Of a stretch of 64,000 nt of DNA, positions 9,992 to 19,652 are shown one piece after another (positions within the stretch are counted from its first letter, which is position 1; the number at the start of each line of letters is the position of its first letter). The DNA comes from Salinimonas chungwhensis DSM 16280. Lineage in GTDB: Bacteria > Pseudomonadota > Gammaproteobacteria > Enterobacterales > Alteromonadaceae. Under the pieces are notes generated by a model, which had not been told where the DNA came from, made no database searches, and saw nothing but the letters and a program-made list of their open reading frames with translations. Made by a program: the position numbers and the translations under genes. The DNA lies in assembly GCF_000378185.1 (NCBI RefSeq), contig NZ_KB899384.1:83513-147512 (forward strand), in the 5' to 3' direction.

Positions 9992-10258
9992 TTACCGAAG
10001 CAGGCTATCTTTGCTGGCGCGACGGTTCATGGATGACTGCTCTGCTGCCTTTTTCTCCTGCTCAGTCTGACACTCAATGCATAACTGTACGCCAGGAATT
10101 GCCTCGCGTCTGGCCTGTGAGATTGGCTCATCACAAAGTTCACAAACTTCAGCACTTACGCCCTGGGGAATATTGCCTTTTGCTTTGGCCACCCCATCCT
10201 CCACACTAGCATCGATTTGGTCTTGTACTGCGCCATCTTTGGCCCAACCTCCTGCCAT
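9992..10258 (-). CDS. DksA/TraR-type C4 zinc finger protein (YbiI-like)
   Basis: An 88-residue protein of the short DksA/TraR family. Four cysteines (Cys39-x2-Cys42, Cys60-x2-Cys63) form the zinc finger in VCELCDEPISQARREAIPG and VQLCIECQTEQEKK. The N-terminus MAGGWAKDGAVQDQIDASVE is typical of YbiI-like members. Short members lack the long coiled coil that inserts in the RNA polymerase channel, so their role is uncertain. It is followed on the same strand, 42 bases upstream in sequence terms, by the DUF6482-like gene; the two could be cotranscribed. Confidence 0.92.
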   Translation of the reverse strand: MAGGWAKDGAVQDQIDASVEDGVAKAKGNIPQGVSAEVCELCDEPISQARREAIPGVQLCIECQTEQEKKAAEQSSMNRRASKDSLLR

Positions 10259-10300
10259 TCGCTTTCTCCTGTATCCGGTTTATTTATTGCTGAAAATCGA

Positions 10301-10546
10301 TTACCACTTAATTTCCATCTCCAGAGCGGTATCATTATTTGCCTGACCCACCATTTCTTCATACGGTGTAGCCTGACGCAACCACACCTTATCAAAGGTA
10401 GTATCATCGAAATGTACACGGATTTCGTCGATAGAATTAAATGTTTTAGGTTTTCCGTCCTTCACCATAACAGGTTTACGATTTTCCTCATCGCCGGTCG
10501 CCACGACATAATAGCCACCCTCGAGAGATTCAATATAAAGATTCAT
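10301..10546 (-). CDS. DUF6482-like small protein
   Basis: An 81-residue acidic cytoplasmic protein starting MNLYIESLEGGYYVVATGD, with a later segment KTFNSIDEIRVHFDDTTFDK. The pattern matches a small family (DUF6482) common in marine gammaproteobacteria; its function is not known. The start at 10546 has AGGAA six bases upstream; the frame stays open to 10597, but the extra residues have no family likeness. It lies upstream of the zinc finger gene on the same strand and may form a two-gene unit with it. Confidence 0.8.
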   Translation of the reverse strand: MNLYIESLEGGYYVVATGDEENRKPVMVKDGKPKTFNSIDEIRVHFDDTTFDKVWLRQATPYEEMVGQANNDTALEMEIKW

Positions 10547-10732
10547 TACAGTTCCTGTGATAGCACAATAGTTATATAGGTAGCGATGGGGCACCAAAAG
10601 TGATCATTAAAGTTGGGTAATACACCCAGGGAGTTATACTTAAATAGTATTTAATATCCGAAACTTTCCGCCGATAATATATCCAAGTACTTCTATTGAT
10701 TGGCCAGGGACAATGTCCACGCTGAGATGAAA

Positions 10733-11458
10733 ATGTTTATTATGAAGCGCATTATAATAATATTGCTGGCCGTGCTGCTCCAGATTAGCGCTCCTAAAGC
10801 CAGCGAAAAACCGCTATCTATCGCTGTTAATGCCGGCCCTCCTTGGGCGTTTTATGACGAAGAGCTGGGAGTCATTGGTATTGACGTGGATATTATTAGC
10901 CGCGTAGTCGAAAGGCTGGGATACAAAAGCGAATTCCATTTGTTGGTCTATAATCGACTGATTGAAGACTTTCGGAACGGAAAGTTCGATATCGCCAGCC
11001 CGGCCGCTTTTTCGGCCAGAGAGGGTGCACTGACCGTTCCTTACTTGCCCTTTGAGGATGTAGCGGTTTCTCTGCAGAGCAAAAATCTTAGCATTGAACA
11101 ATTAGATGATCTTGCCGGAAAGAGTGTGGTGGCTTACCAGTCTGCCCGGCATGTACTGGGAACAGCGTTTACTGCTGTATTAACAGATGATCATTACCTG
11201 GAAATCGCAGACAGGGAAGTGCAGCTGCGGTTACTGGCTAATGAACGAGCCGACGTGGTTATCGGCGAGCGCAGAATTTTAACCTATATAATGAACAAAT
11301 ATTATCCCGATAAAGCGTTGCGCATACATCAGGTGTTTGAGGCGACACCTTATGGCGCGATCGCCAGAAATACTGAATTGCGGGACAAGTTTAATGCCGA
11401 GCTTGAAAAAATGCGCGAGTCAGGTGAGTTGACCCGGATCTTAAATAAATGGCAGTGA
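10733..11458 (+). CDS. Extracellular solute-binding protein, family 3 (SBP_bac_3)
   Basis: A roughly 241-residue periplasmic binding protein of the amino-acid-binding type. A signal peptide (MKRIIIILLAVLLQISAPKAS, split here at 11-residue blocks only for reading) precedes the mature domain starting EKPLSIAVNAGPPWAFYDE. GIDVDIISRVVERLGY and LIEDFRNGKFDIASPAAFSA are typical of the fold. The short length and absence of permease or ATPase genes suggest a stand-alone sensor-like binding protein rather than a transporter subunit (inference). The frame opens at a TTG at 10700; ATGs at 10727, 10733 and 10742 are candidate starts, of which 10733 has a GAG six bases upstream. Confidence 0.85.
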   Translation: MFIMKRIIIILLAVLLQISAPKASEKPLSIAVNAGPPWAFYDEELGVIGIDVDIISRVVERLGYKSEFHLLVYNRLIEDFRNGKFDIASPAAFSAREGALTVPYLPFEDVAVSLQSKNLSIEQLDDLAGKSVVAYQSARHVLGTAFTAVLTDDHYLEIADREVQLRLLANERADVVIGERRILTYIMNKYYPDKALRIHQVFEATPYGAIARNTELRDKFNAELEKMRESGELTRILNKWQ

Positions 11459-11484
11459 TATCAGACGCTACCTACCAAGGCGCG

Positions 11485-12759
11485 TTATCGTTTATCAGGA
11501 TGCTTGATGACTTGGCCGTCTTTGACCACCAGAAGAACATTTTCCAGTGTATTTACTTGAGAAAGAGGATTCCCTGAAACCGCAATGATGTCAGCCAGTT
11601 TACCATCTTCGATACTCCCCAAAGTGGCGTTTTGCTTAAGCAATGTTGCAGCATTGATAGTTGCTGCCTGAATCGCTTGCAGCGGTGTCATACCAAACTT
11701 CACCATACGGGCAAATTGCTTTGCATTGTTGCCGTGGGGATAGACGCCTGCATCTGAACCAAAGACCATCTTAACGCCGGCTTCTACAGCTTTTCTAAAG
11801 TTCTCCCGCTGCGTTTTACCAACTGTCCGCTCCTTCGCCAGGCTTTCTTCCAGAATGCCCGCTTTAGCACCTTCGCCAAGAATGTACTCGGTAACATATA
11901 TATCCATGGACAGATAAGTGCCTTTTTCCAACGCCATCGCGATAGCTTCATCATCCAGTAAACTGGCGTGCTCGACGGAGTCTACACCGGCCTGAATAGC
12001 TTGCTTAATACCCGATGTTCCATGAGCGTGGGTAGCCACCGTGAGGCCGCGCAAATGCGCTTCTTCAACAAGGGCCTGCATCTCTTCCAGGGTATATTGT
12101 TGTGCGCCAACCCTGGTACCTTTAGACAGCACACCACCGGTTGCACAAAATTTAATAAGATCTGCGCCGTATTTAATATTCCGTCTTACTGCTTTTCGTA
12201 TTTCCCAGGGGCCATCTGCGACGCCTTCGCTGCTATCATGATAATCATAAGGCAGCAAATTGTTATCACAATGCCCGCCGGTAACCCCGAGCGAAGGGCC
12301 TGCCACAAACATCCTCGGCCCTGAAATGTCGCCCGCACGAATAGCATTTTTCAATGCTACATCAGCAAATCCGGGGGCACCTACATTTCTGACAGTGGTA
12401 AAGCCGGCATTTAATGTCGCTCTGGCATGTTTAACACCAGTGATAGTAGCGCGAGGCAAAGATACAGCCAGACGTTTATAGCCATGCAGTGCCGCATCAC
12501 TGGTCAGGTGGACATGCATGTCCATCAGGCCGGGTAGCAGGGTGGCGTCACCCAGGTTTATTGTTCGTGTTCCTTCAGGGATAGCAATCTGTGTCGCCGG
12601 GCCAGCCTGACTGATGATATTACCGTCAATCATTACAATCGCATCAGTAATAACTTCACCGCTTTTAACATCCAGCATACGATCAGCGGTAAGTGCCAGC
12701 GACCCACACCAGGCCGGGAAGGCTGTTAAAAGTAAGTAAAAACATGCAAATAAGCGCAT
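11485..12759 (-). CDS. Secreted metal-dependent amidohydrolase (COG1228, prolidase/imidazolonepropionase-like)
   Basis: A 424-residue exported amidohydrolase: signal peptide (MRLFACFYLLLTAFPAWCGS), then a TIM-barrel hydrolase. Metal ligands are visible: His82 and His84 (MDMHVHL), the probable carboxylated Lys203 (DLIKFCATGG), His244/His246 (ATHAHG), His264 (VEHAS) and Asp336 (FGSDAG). Several members of this COG1228 branch, including Alteromonas-type proteins, act on Xaa-Pro or N-acyl amino acids (family knowledge); the substrate here is inferred only. It converges on the solute-binding protein gene and is separated from lnt by 32 bases. Confidence 0.9.
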   Translation of the reverse strand: MRLFACFYLLLTAFPAWCGSLALTADRMLDVKSGEVITDAIVMIDGNIISQAGPATQIAIPEGTRTINLGDATLLPGLMDMHVHLTSDAALHGYKRLAVSLPRATITGVKHARATLNAGFTTVRNVGAPGFADVALKNAIRAGDISGPRMFVAGPSLGVTGGHCDNNLLPYDYHDSSEGVADGPWEIRKAVRRNIKYGADLIKFCATGGVLSKGTRVGAQQYTLEEMQALVEEAHLRGLTVATHAHGTSGIKQAIQAGVDSVEHASLLDDEAIAMALEKGTYLSMDIYVTEYILGEGAKAGILEESLAKERTVGKTQRENFRKAVEAGVKMVFGSDAGVYPHGNNAKQFARMVKFGMTPLQAIQAATINAATLLKQNATLGSIEDGKLADIIAVSGNPLSQVNTLENVLLVVKDGQVIKHPDKR

Positions 12760-12791
12760 TGAGGGATCCTTTAGGGCAGATTAAACATCGG

Positions 12792-14315
12792 TTACTGTTT
12801 ACGCGGCGAGGTGTTCTGACTGTATCTGCGCTGGATAAACCAGCCAGTTATTCCACTGATAAACAGAATAACACTCATGGGCCAGTCGCTTAGATAGCGG
12901 TAGGGGGTAAAGCCAGTAGTTGCGTCTACATCAGACGTGATACTGCCACGCTGAAACTGGGGCAGACGACCGGTGATATTTCCCGCATCGTCTATAAAAG
13001 CGGTAATACCATTGTTAGTGGCACGAACCACAGGACGGCCAAATTCTTTTGCTCTTACCTGCGCAATCTGTAAATGCTGGGCCGGACCATGGGAGTCACC
13101 AAACCAGGCATCATTGCTCACGGTAATGATAATTCCCGTATCCTGGTGTAAATTGGCGGAAACCTGTCGTGGGAAAGCAATTTCAAAACACAATGCGGGT
13201 GCCATGCTGACACCATTGGCAACAATATTTTCCTGCACAAAAGCGCCGCGGGAAAATGACGACATTGGCAAGTCAAACAATGGCGCCAGCGGGCGCAGAA
13301 TACTTTCAAAAGGGACAACTTCGCCTACTGGCAGCAGGTGGTGTTTCGCATAACGGTTCGTTCCGCCATACCGATAGTGTCCATTATTACCCGGCTCTTT
13401 AGCACCCAGCACAATCATGCTATTCCAGGAATTTTTGGTTTCGAAATTATAGTCTACAATGCCTGTAATCAGGGCTGTATGAGTTTGCGCTGCCTGTTTA
13501 TCAAGGTCTTGCAGATAGGCGTTGGCAAGATATTCGAGCTTAGGCACGGCAGCTTCCGGCCAGATGACGATATCATTGCCCCACAATGGCTGCGTCATCT
13601 TGCGATATAACGCCATCGTCGGTCCATCCTGCTCTGGCTCCCAGCGAATAGACTGCTCAATATTCCCCTGTACCATCGCCACAGAATGGGTATCGGTGGT
13701 GGTGACCCAGCGATGTTGATTAAGTACAAACCCGCTGGTCCCGGTTACGGCAACGAGTAACAATAATGGAACGTACTTTTTGCTCAATGACCATATCGCT
13801 GTGGCAGTACACAGCAGCACCACGAGCGCTGTCACGCCAGTTTCCCCAATGACCGGCAGCCAACCGGATAACGGGCTGTTAAGCTGACTGTAACCTAAAG
13901 ATAACCAGGGGAAACCACTGAGTACCCAGCTGCGCAGCCATTCTGCCAAAAACCACAGCCCAGGTAATACCATCGGCCACATAGCCGGGGTAAAGAAGCG
14001 TTTTGTCAGAAAAAAAGCAAGCGCTGGAAAGAGTGCCAGATAGCTGCAAAGTACCAGCATTATTCCGACAGATGCAGGCAGGGGCATTCCGCCAAAATTC
14101 GCGATACTGACATGCACCCATGAAATGCCGGCGCCAAACCAGCCCAACCCAAACCACCAACCAGTGGAAAACCCATTGGATTGACGCCGGTAAAGTTGTC
14201 TTATGGCAACGGTAAGTGCCAGAAACGTCACCGGCCAGGCATTAAAAGGAGAAAAAGCGAAGGTCAGACTAGCCCCGCTCAGCACAAGCAGGGCGACAGT
14301 AAGAAAAGCGTTCAG
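12792..14315 (-). CDS. lnt: Apolipoprotein N-acyltransferase, probable CTG start
   Basis: Lnt adds the third acyl chain to lipoproteins at the periplasmic face of the inner membrane. The N-terminal half holds several membrane helices; the C-terminal half is a nitrilase-like domain with WPEAAVP (catalytic Glu), YAKHHLLPVGE (Lys) and ALCFEIAFP (Cys). The first standard start is a GTG at 14285, but it lacks a ribosome-binding site and truncates the first helix. A CTG at 14315 has GGAG exactly eight bases upstream (inside the end of corC) and gives MNAFLTVALLVLSGASLTFA, a normal Lnt N-terminus, 507 residues. It follows corC, as in E. coli. Confidence 0.9.
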   Translation of the reverse strand: MNAFLTVALLVLSGASLTFAFSPFNAWPVTFLALTVAIRQLYRRQSNGFSTGWWFGLGWFGAGISWVHVSIANFGGMPLPASVGIMLVLCSYLALFPALAFFLTKRFFTPAMWPMVLPGLWFLAEWLRSWVLSGFPWLSLGYSQLNSPLSGWLPVIGETGVTALVVLLCTATAIWSLSKKYVPLLLLVAVTGTSGFVLNQHRWVTTTDTHSVAMVQGNIEQSIRWEPEQDGPTMALYRKMTQPLWGNDIVIWPEAAVPKLEYLANAYLQDLDKQAAQTHTALITGIVDYNFETKNSWNSMIVLGAKEPGNNGHYRYGGTNRYAKHHLLPVGEVVPFESILRPLAPLFDLPMSSFSRGAFVQENIVANGVSMAPALCFEIAFPRQVSANLHQDTGIIITVSNDAWFGDSHGPAQHLQIAQVRAKEFGRPVVRATNNGITAFIDDAGNITGRLPQFQRGSITSDVDATTGFTPYRYLSDWPMSVILFISGITGWFIQRRYSQNTSPRKQ

Positions 14316-14320
14316 AACGA

Positions 14321-15178
14321 TTACTCCAAAGAGGGGATGGTTACTTTTAGCTGCACCAGACGGCGTTTATCGGAATGGGTAACTTTGAAGTGGATATCGC
14401 CTATGGAGATTTCATCGTTGGTGGCTGGCATGTGGCCGAAGGCCTTGAGCACTATTCCACCAATGGTATCAGCTTCTTCTTCACTGAAACTGGTTTCAAA
14501 AAACGCATTAAATTCATCAACAGGTATCAGCGCTTTTACTGAATACGTATATTTATTCAGCGGACGAATATCATCGGTACCATCTTCTTCGGTATCATAT
14601 TCATCTTCAATCTCGCCAACAATCAGTTCCAGTATATCTTCAATGGTGACCAAACCAGAGACACCACCGTATTCATCCACTACGATAGCCATGTGATACC
14701 GCTGCTGACGGAATTCTTTAAGCAGTACATCCACCCGTTTACTTTCCGGCACAATCACTGCCTGGCGAATGACCTCTTTAAGATTAAATTCCTGCTCACT
14801 GTTAAACATGTAAGCTAGCAAATCTTTGGCCAGCAGGATGCCTTCAATGTGGTCTTTATCTTCGCTAATGACAGGAAAGCGGGAGTGGGCGGATTCGAGC
14901 ATGATAGGCAGGAACTGGTCGACCGTCTGGCCAATATCAATGGTCGTCATTTGCGTACGCGGGATCATTATATCCCTGACCCGCATGTCGTTAACCCCTA
15001 TCACGCCTTCAATCATCTCCCGGGTTTGGGGATCGATAACATCGCGTTGCTGGGCTTCAGTTATAACTTCTACCAGGTCTTCCTTACTTTTCGGCTCTCC
15101 GGAAAATGTTAGTTTGATCTTGTCTAGCCAACTTTTTTGCGCAGAGCCGTTGGTAGAGTGGGGATTATCGTCGCTCAT
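14321..15178 (-). CDS. corC: CorC/YbeX-type CBS-domain protein
   Basis: A 285-residue cytoplasmic protein of the HlyC/CorC family, linked to magnesium/cobalt efflux and to ribosome maturation through its YbeY neighbour. Two CBS domains occupy about residues 65-190 (DIMIPRTQMTTIDIGQTVDQ; VDEYGGVSGLVTIEDILELI) and a CorC_HlyC transporter-associated domain ends the protein (about 205-285). It lacks the N-terminal DUF21 membrane domain, like E. coli YbeX. It sits between ybeY and lnt; its last codons contain the ribosome-binding site of lnt. Confidence 0.95.
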   Translation of the reverse strand: MSDDNPHSTNGSAQKSWLDKIKLTFSGEPKSKEDLVEVITEAQQRDVIDPQTREMIEGVIGVNDMRVRDIMIPRTQMTTIDIGQTVDQFLPIMLESAHSRFPVISEDKDHIEGILLAKDLLAYMFNSEQEFNLKEVIRQAVIVPESKRVDVLLKEFRQQRYHMAIVVDEYGGVSGLVTIEDILELIVGEIEDEYDTEEDGTDDIRPLNKYTYSVKALIPVDEFNAFFETSFSEEEADTIGGIVLKAFGHMPATNDEISIGDIHFKVTHSDKRRLVQLKVTIPSLE

Positions 15179-15199
15179 AGTATCCGTTTATGTTGTGAA

Positions 15200-15685
15200 T
15201 CAATTGTCAAAGTAATCATCTTGATACGGGTCGTCAATGCCTAATTCAGCAAGTATCCGAATTTCCAGCGCTTCCATTTCCTGCGCGTCTGCGTCATTAA
15301 TGTGATCATAGCCCAATAGATGCAAAATACCATGCACAATCATGTGGGCATAATGGTTAGTAACCTGCTTGTTCTGCGCCTTAGCTTCTGCGCCTATTAC
15401 CGGCGCGCAGATAACCAGATCACCCAATAGGGGAAGCTCAATGCCAGGGGGGGACTCGAAAGGAAAGGAAAGAACGTTGGTGGATTTATCTATACCTCTG
15501 TATTGGTAGTTAAGGGTGCGAGACTCTTTTTCACCAACAAACCGGGCAGTGAATTCCTGCTCGCCGAGTGCTAAATACGCAAGGACGGTGTCCCCCCAGC
15601 GCTGCAAATCTTCAGCTGAGGGGATTTGAGCGGCGATGACGTCATCGCCGTCGTATACAAGCTGAATATCAATCAGAGCCGTCAT
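15200..15685 (-). CDS. ybeY: Endoribonuclease YbeY (16S rRNA maturation)
   Basis: A 161-residue zinc metalloprotein needed for 16S rRNA 3'-end maturation and ribosome quality control. The zinc motif is HGILHLLGYDH with His118, His122 and His128; an upstream STNVLSFPFE segment and the Arg in REF/SRTLNY region are also typical. It overlaps ybeZ by 4 bases (ATGA) and lies 21 bases before corC, the ybeZ-ybeY-corC-lnt order also found in E. coli. Confidence 0.97.
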   Translation of the reverse strand: MTALIDIQLVYDGDDVIAAQIPSAEDLQRWGDTVLAYLALGEQEFTARFVGEKESRTLNYQYRGIDKSTNVLSFPFESPPGIELPLLGDLVICAPVIGAEAKAQNKQVTNHYAHMIVHGILHLLGYDHINDADAQEMEALEIRILAELGIDDPYQDDYFDN

Positions 15686-16737
15686 GAGGCGCTGGTATCA
15701 TCTTTATTTTGCCGGTCATTCAGTGCCTGTTCTTTTTTCGCGATTTTTATCGCTTCCTGTTTCGTATCATACGTTTCGTATGCCTGGACGATTCTGGCTA
15801 CGACAGGGTGACGAACAACATCGTTAGCGGTGAAGAAGTTAAACGATATGTCTTTAACCTCTCGCAATACTTCAATAGCATGACGCAAGCCCGAACGCGC
15901 GCCTCGTGGCAAATCGATTTGGGTAATGTCACCGGTGATCACTGCCTTAGAATTAAACCCAATCCGGGTCAAAAACATCTTCATTTGTTCCGTGGTAGTG
16001 TTCTGGCTTTCATCGAGAATAATAAATGCATCGTTGAGCGTCCGACCGCGCATGTAGGCAAGGGGAGCCACTTCAATGATGTTACGCTCCATCAGTTTTT
16101 CGACTTTTTCAAACCCAAGCATTTCGAACAGGGCATCGTAAAGTGGGCGCAAATACGGGTCCACTTTCTGAGAAAGATCACCGGGTAAGAAGCCAAGTTT
16201 TTCACCGGCTTCTACCGCGGGCCGGGTCAAAAGAATTCGCCGAACTTCCTGACGCTCCAGCGCATCCACCGCTGCAGCTACAGCCAGATAGGTTTTACCT
16301 GTACCGGCGGGGCCAATACCAAAGGTGATATCATGATTTAGAATATTCTCTACATACTGGCTCTGATTTGGATTGCGTGGTTTGATGACCCCACGCTTGG
16401 TCTTGATATTTACATCTTTGCTATGGGATGACCCGCTGCTGTCTTTTTCCAACACACGGGATTCCTGAATGGCGAGATGAACCTGTTCGGGCGTCAGCTC
16501 GGGTGGCTGGCCTTTAACCGGCTGTGTCTCAACATACAGATTTTTGAGTAACTGCACAGCACCATTAGACTGCATGTCTTCGCCAAATACCTTGAAAGTA
16601 TTATTGCGGTAGGTGATTTCAACACCCAATCTGCGTTCAATTTGCTTGATGTTGTCATCAAAAGGCCCACACAGTACCGACAAACGTTTATTGTCTGCCG
16701 GCTCAAGTACAATCTCGTTAGTTACCAAATTACTCAA
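15682..16737 (-). CDS. ybeZ: PhoH-like ATPase YbeZ
   Basis: A 351-residue PhoH-family P-loop protein that works with YbeY. An N-terminal KH-like region (about 1-75) precedes the PhoH ATPase domain (about 115-330), with Walker A GPAGTGKT at residues 142-149 and Walker B AFIILDESQNT. The C-terminus is rich in Lys and Gln. It starts 28 bases after miaB and overlaps ybeY, so the five genes miaB to lnt look like one transcription unit. Confidence 0.96.
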   Translation of the reverse strand: MSNLVTNEIVLEPADNKRLSVLCGPFDDNIKQIERRLGVEITYRNNTFKVFGEDMQSNGAVQLLKNLYVETQPVKGQPPELTPEQVHLAIQESRVLEKDSSGSSHSKDVNIKTKRGVIKPRNPNQSQYVENILNHDITFGIGPAGTGKTYLAVAAAVDALERQEVRRILLTRPAVEAGEKLGFLPGDLSQKVDPYLRPLYDALFEMLGFEKVEKLMERNIIEVAPLAYMRGRTLNDAFIILDESQNTTTEQMKMFLTRIGFNSKAVITGDITQIDLPRGARSGLRHAIEVLREVKDISFNFFTANDVVRHPVVARIVQAYETYDTKQEAIKIAKKEQALNDRQNKDDTSAS

Positions 16738-16764
16738 GCTTTTAAAATCCTCGCTATCAAAAAT

Positions 16765-18201
16765 TTATGCGGTGGGTACAAACTGGCCCACGCCCAGCGC
16801 ATCTGGTTGAGACCCCTGATGCTTTGCGGTTATAGATTGGGGCGAAACGGCAACACGCAACCCCATATCGCTTTCGCGTCGGACGACGTCGCCGCGTAAA
16901 GAGTTTGAAAAGACGTCGGTAATCGCTACGTCCACAAATTCACCTACCATATCCGGGGAGCCTTCAAAATTGACCACCCGATTATTTTCAGTACGCCCTG
17001 AGAGTTCCATAGGATTCTTTTTCGACGGACCTTCAACTAAAATTCTTTGCTCGGTACCGACCATGTTGCGGGCAATGCGCAATGCCTGCTGGCTGATGCG
17101 TTGTTGCAATAGATGAAGTCGTTGTTTTTTAGTTTCTTCAGAAACATCATCAACAGCATCCGCAGCGGGTGTCCCCGGACGTGCACTGTAGATAAAGCTG
17201 AAACTCAGATCAAAATCTACAGCCTGAATTAAGTCCATGGTAGCTTCAAAGTCGGCATCAGTTTCGCCCGGAAAACCGATGATAAAATCAGAGGACATAC
17301 TAATATTTGGACGTACCTTGCGCAGCTTGCGGATACGCGACTTGTATTCCAGCGCAGTATGACCGCGCTTCATCAGATTCAATACGCGATCAGAACCGCT
17401 TTGCACCGGCAAGTGCAGATGATCGACAAGCTCAGGAACCGTTTCGTAAACAGCAATAATATCGTCAGTGAATTCCACCGGATGAGACGTGGTGTAACGG
17501 ATTCGGTCAATCCCATCGATAGCCGCTACCAGCTCCAATAATTCTGAGAACCGGCACACGGTACCGTCATCCTGCTCACCACGGTAGGCGTTAACATTCT
17601 GACCCAACAGATTAACTTCACGAACGCCTTGTTCCGCGAGTTGTGCGACTTCCAGAAGCACATCATCCAGCGGCCGACTGACTTCTTCGCCTCGGGTATA
17701 GGGCACTACACAAAAACTGCAATATTTCGAACAACCTTCCATGATAGAAACAAATGCTGTAGGGCCAACAGCCTTGGGCTCAGGCAGGCTGTCGAACTTT
17801 TCAATCTCAGGAAAGCTGACATCGACTACCGACTTAGCCCCGCCATTGAGTTGCTTGATCATTTCAGGTAGTCGGTGCAGGGTCTGAGGGCCAAATACCA
17901 AATCTACGAAAGGGGCTCGCTGACGGATGGCTTCACCTTCCTGCGACGCAACACAACCACCCACGCCAATAACCAGTTCAGGGTTATCTTTTTTCAGATT
18001 TTTCCAGCGACCTAACTGATGAAATACTTTCTCCTGTGCTTTTTCACGGATTGAGCAAGTATTTAACAGAATAACATCCGCGTCCTCCGGCTCTTCAGCG
18101 CGGGTAAATCCATGCGTGGCATCCAGTAAATCGGCCATCTTGTCCGAGTCATACTCGTTCATTTGACAGCCCCAGGTTTTGATATACAACTTTTTAGTCA
18201 T
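16765..18201 (-). CDS. miaB: tRNA-2-methylthio-N6-dimethylallyladenosine synthase MiaB
   Basis: A 478-residue radical-SAM methylthiotransferase that modifies A37 of tRNAs reading UNN codons. The N-terminal UPF0004 domain carries three cluster cysteines ([35 protein letters not shown]). The radical-SAM CxxxCxxC is in [22 protein letters not shown] domain ends the protein (about 380-445, [20 protein letters not shown]), followed by a short extension. It heads the ybeZ-ybeY-corC-lnt cluster and diverges from ubiF. Confidence 0.97.
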   Translation of the reverse strand: MTKKLYIKTWGCQMNEYDSDKMADLLDATHGFTRAEEPEDADVILLNTCSIREKAQEKVFHQLGRWKNLKKDNPELVIGVGGCVASQEGEAIRQRAPFVDLVFGPQTLHRLPEMIKQLNGGAKSVVDVSFPEIEKFDSLPEPKAVGPTAFVSIMEGCSKYCSFCVVPYTRGEEVSRPLDDVLLEVAQLAEQGVREVNLLGQNVNAYRGEQDDGTVCRFSELLELVAAIDGIDRIRYTTSHPVEFTDDIIAVYETVPELVDHLHLPVQSGSDRVLNLMKRGHTALEYKSRIRKLRKVRPNISMSSDFIIGFPGETDADFEATMDLIQAVDFDLSFSFIYSARPGTPAADAVDDVSEETKKQRLHLLQQRISQQALRIARNMVGTEQRILVEGPSKKNPMELSGRTENNRVVNFEGSPDMVGEFVDVAITDVFSNSLRGDVVRRESDMGLRVAVSPQSITAKHQGSQPDALGVGQFVPTA

Positions 18202-18482
18202 AGTAACTTCAGTATACAGTTAAGTTACCGGCACAGAACCATGCCCGGCGGCGTGAATGATCGCATCCATTACGAAAACCACCGTGGCGGCGCAGCCTTT
18301 TGAATCGGGTGCCAGTAGATGTTCAAAATAGCCGCGTATTTTACCTGTTTTGCGCCGGTTTGCCCAGCGATTCAGGCGCTGGCGAAATTAAATCTTTGTT
18401 GAGTCGGATTAACTTATTGCCACAAATCATGACTCACATGTGGCTTTAGGCCATAATGAGGGCATTACAGGCAGGAGAGCTT
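18202..18482 (+). other. Divergent intergenic region miaB/ubiF
   Basis: About 280 bases without a gene between the divergent miaB and ubiF starts. It must hold both promoters, but no box pair stands out enough to assign. Confidence 0.4.
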
Positions 18483-19652
18483 ATGTTTGATTTTTGCGTA
18501 AACGGCGGTGGGTTGATTGGCGCAGCCACAGCGTTAGGATTGGTGCGTCAGGGTTATACAGTGGCGTTGCTTGAACCCCAGGTTCCTGATTCGTTTGAAG
18601 AAAATCAGCCGCCTGACCTGAGGTTGTCAGCATTTTCTGTTGCCTCGACACAACTGCTCGACAGTCTGGGGGCCTGGACACGGATACCAGAGTCACGCAT
18701 TCGCGCTTATGATCGTTTATCAGTATGGGAAAACAACGGTGCGCGCACTGACTTTGATGCAGCAATGCTCGACACCGATCGACTAGGATATTTTGTTGAG
18801 AACCGTCTTGTTCAATCTGCCTGCCTGGCCGCCATCAAAGCCCATAACAATGGTGCTAATCTGACCTTATTCAGCGACAAACCGGAAAAAATAATCTTCA
18901 ATCAGCCCCACGGTGCGCATGTAGTGCTAAATGCTGACATTACCGTGCAATGCCGATGGGTAATCGGGGCCGATGGTGCCAATTCCCTGGTGCGTCGGCA
19001 GGCCGGAATTGGTGTGTCTGGCTGGCAATACGGGCAGCAGGCACTGGGTATCGTGGTTAAACTTGCAACACCTGCTGCGGGGTGGACCTGGCAAGCTTTT
19101 CATACCAGTGGGCCAAGAGCATTTTTGCCTATGTATGACACCTATGGATCATTTATCTGGTACGATGATCCGGCCACCATAAAGTCCCTTAGTCAGCTGG
19201 ATGATAACGCCCTGACACAACGTATAAAAAAGGCGTTTCCAGGTCATGCGGGTGATTTCAAAATAGTAAAAAAAGCCGCCTTCCCCTTAACGCGAATGCA
19301 CGCGCAGCAATACATCAAGCATCAGGCAGTGCTGCTGGGTGATGCTGCTCATACCATCAATCCGCTGGCGGGGCAGGGTGTCAATATCGGGTATAAAGAT
19401 GTAAAAGCATTTTTAGCCCTCACTGATGTACACAGGTCACCCCAGTCGTTATCAGAAGGATTGAAGATGTCCTATGAGCCACAGCGCAGAAGAGATAATC
19501 TGGCGATGATGAGCGCAATGGACGGGCTTTACTGGCTATTCAGTAATGATAATCCACCTTTGAAATGGCTGCGTAATCAACTACTCAGTGTGGCGCAAAA
19601 TGCATTACCAGCAAAGCGCCACGTTCTAAAATACGCGATGGGGATCCAGTAA
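18483..19652 (+). CDS. ubiF: Ubiquinone hydroxylase UbiF-type FAD monooxygenase
   Basis: A 389-residue FAD-dependent aromatic hydroxylase of the UbiF/UbiH/UbiI group, for ring hydroxylation in ubiquinone synthesis. FAD-binding motifs: N-terminal NGGGLIGAATALGL, the central VIGADGANSLVRRQAG, and LLGDAAHTINPLAGQGVNIG. The start at 18483 has AGGAGA five bases upstream; the frame is open to 18456 but without a better start. The assignment to UbiF rather than its paralogues rests on position next to miaB, as in E. coli. The stop overlaps the start of the next small gene by one base. Confidence 0.92.
   Translation: MFDFCVNGGGLIGAATALGLVRQGYTVALLEPQVPDSFEENQPPDLRLSAFSVASTQLLDSLGAWTRIPESRIRAYDRLSVWENNGARTDFDAAMLDTDRLGYFVENRLVQSACLAAIKAHNNGANLTLFSDKPEKIIFNQPHGAHVVLNADITVQCRWVIGADGANSLVRRQAGIGVSGWQYGQQALGIVVKLATPAAGWTWQAFHTSGPRAFLPMYDTYGSFIWYDDPATIKSLSQLDDNALTQRIKKAFPGHAGDFKIVKKAAFPLTRMHAQQYIKHQAVLLGDAAHTINPLAGQGVNIGYKDVKAFLALTDVHRSPQSLSEGLKMSYEPQRRRDNLAMMSAMDGLYWLFSNDNPPLKWLRNQLLSVAQNALPAKRHVLKYAMGIQ

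Noticed and set aside
9883..10209. Plus-strand 108-codon frame
   Set aside because: Antisense to the DksA/TraR zinc finger gene, whose cysteine motifs are clear; no ribosome-binding site.
10700..10732. TTG start at 10700 for the solute-binding protein
   Set aside because: It would put a polar stretch before the signal peptide; downstream ATGs fit better.
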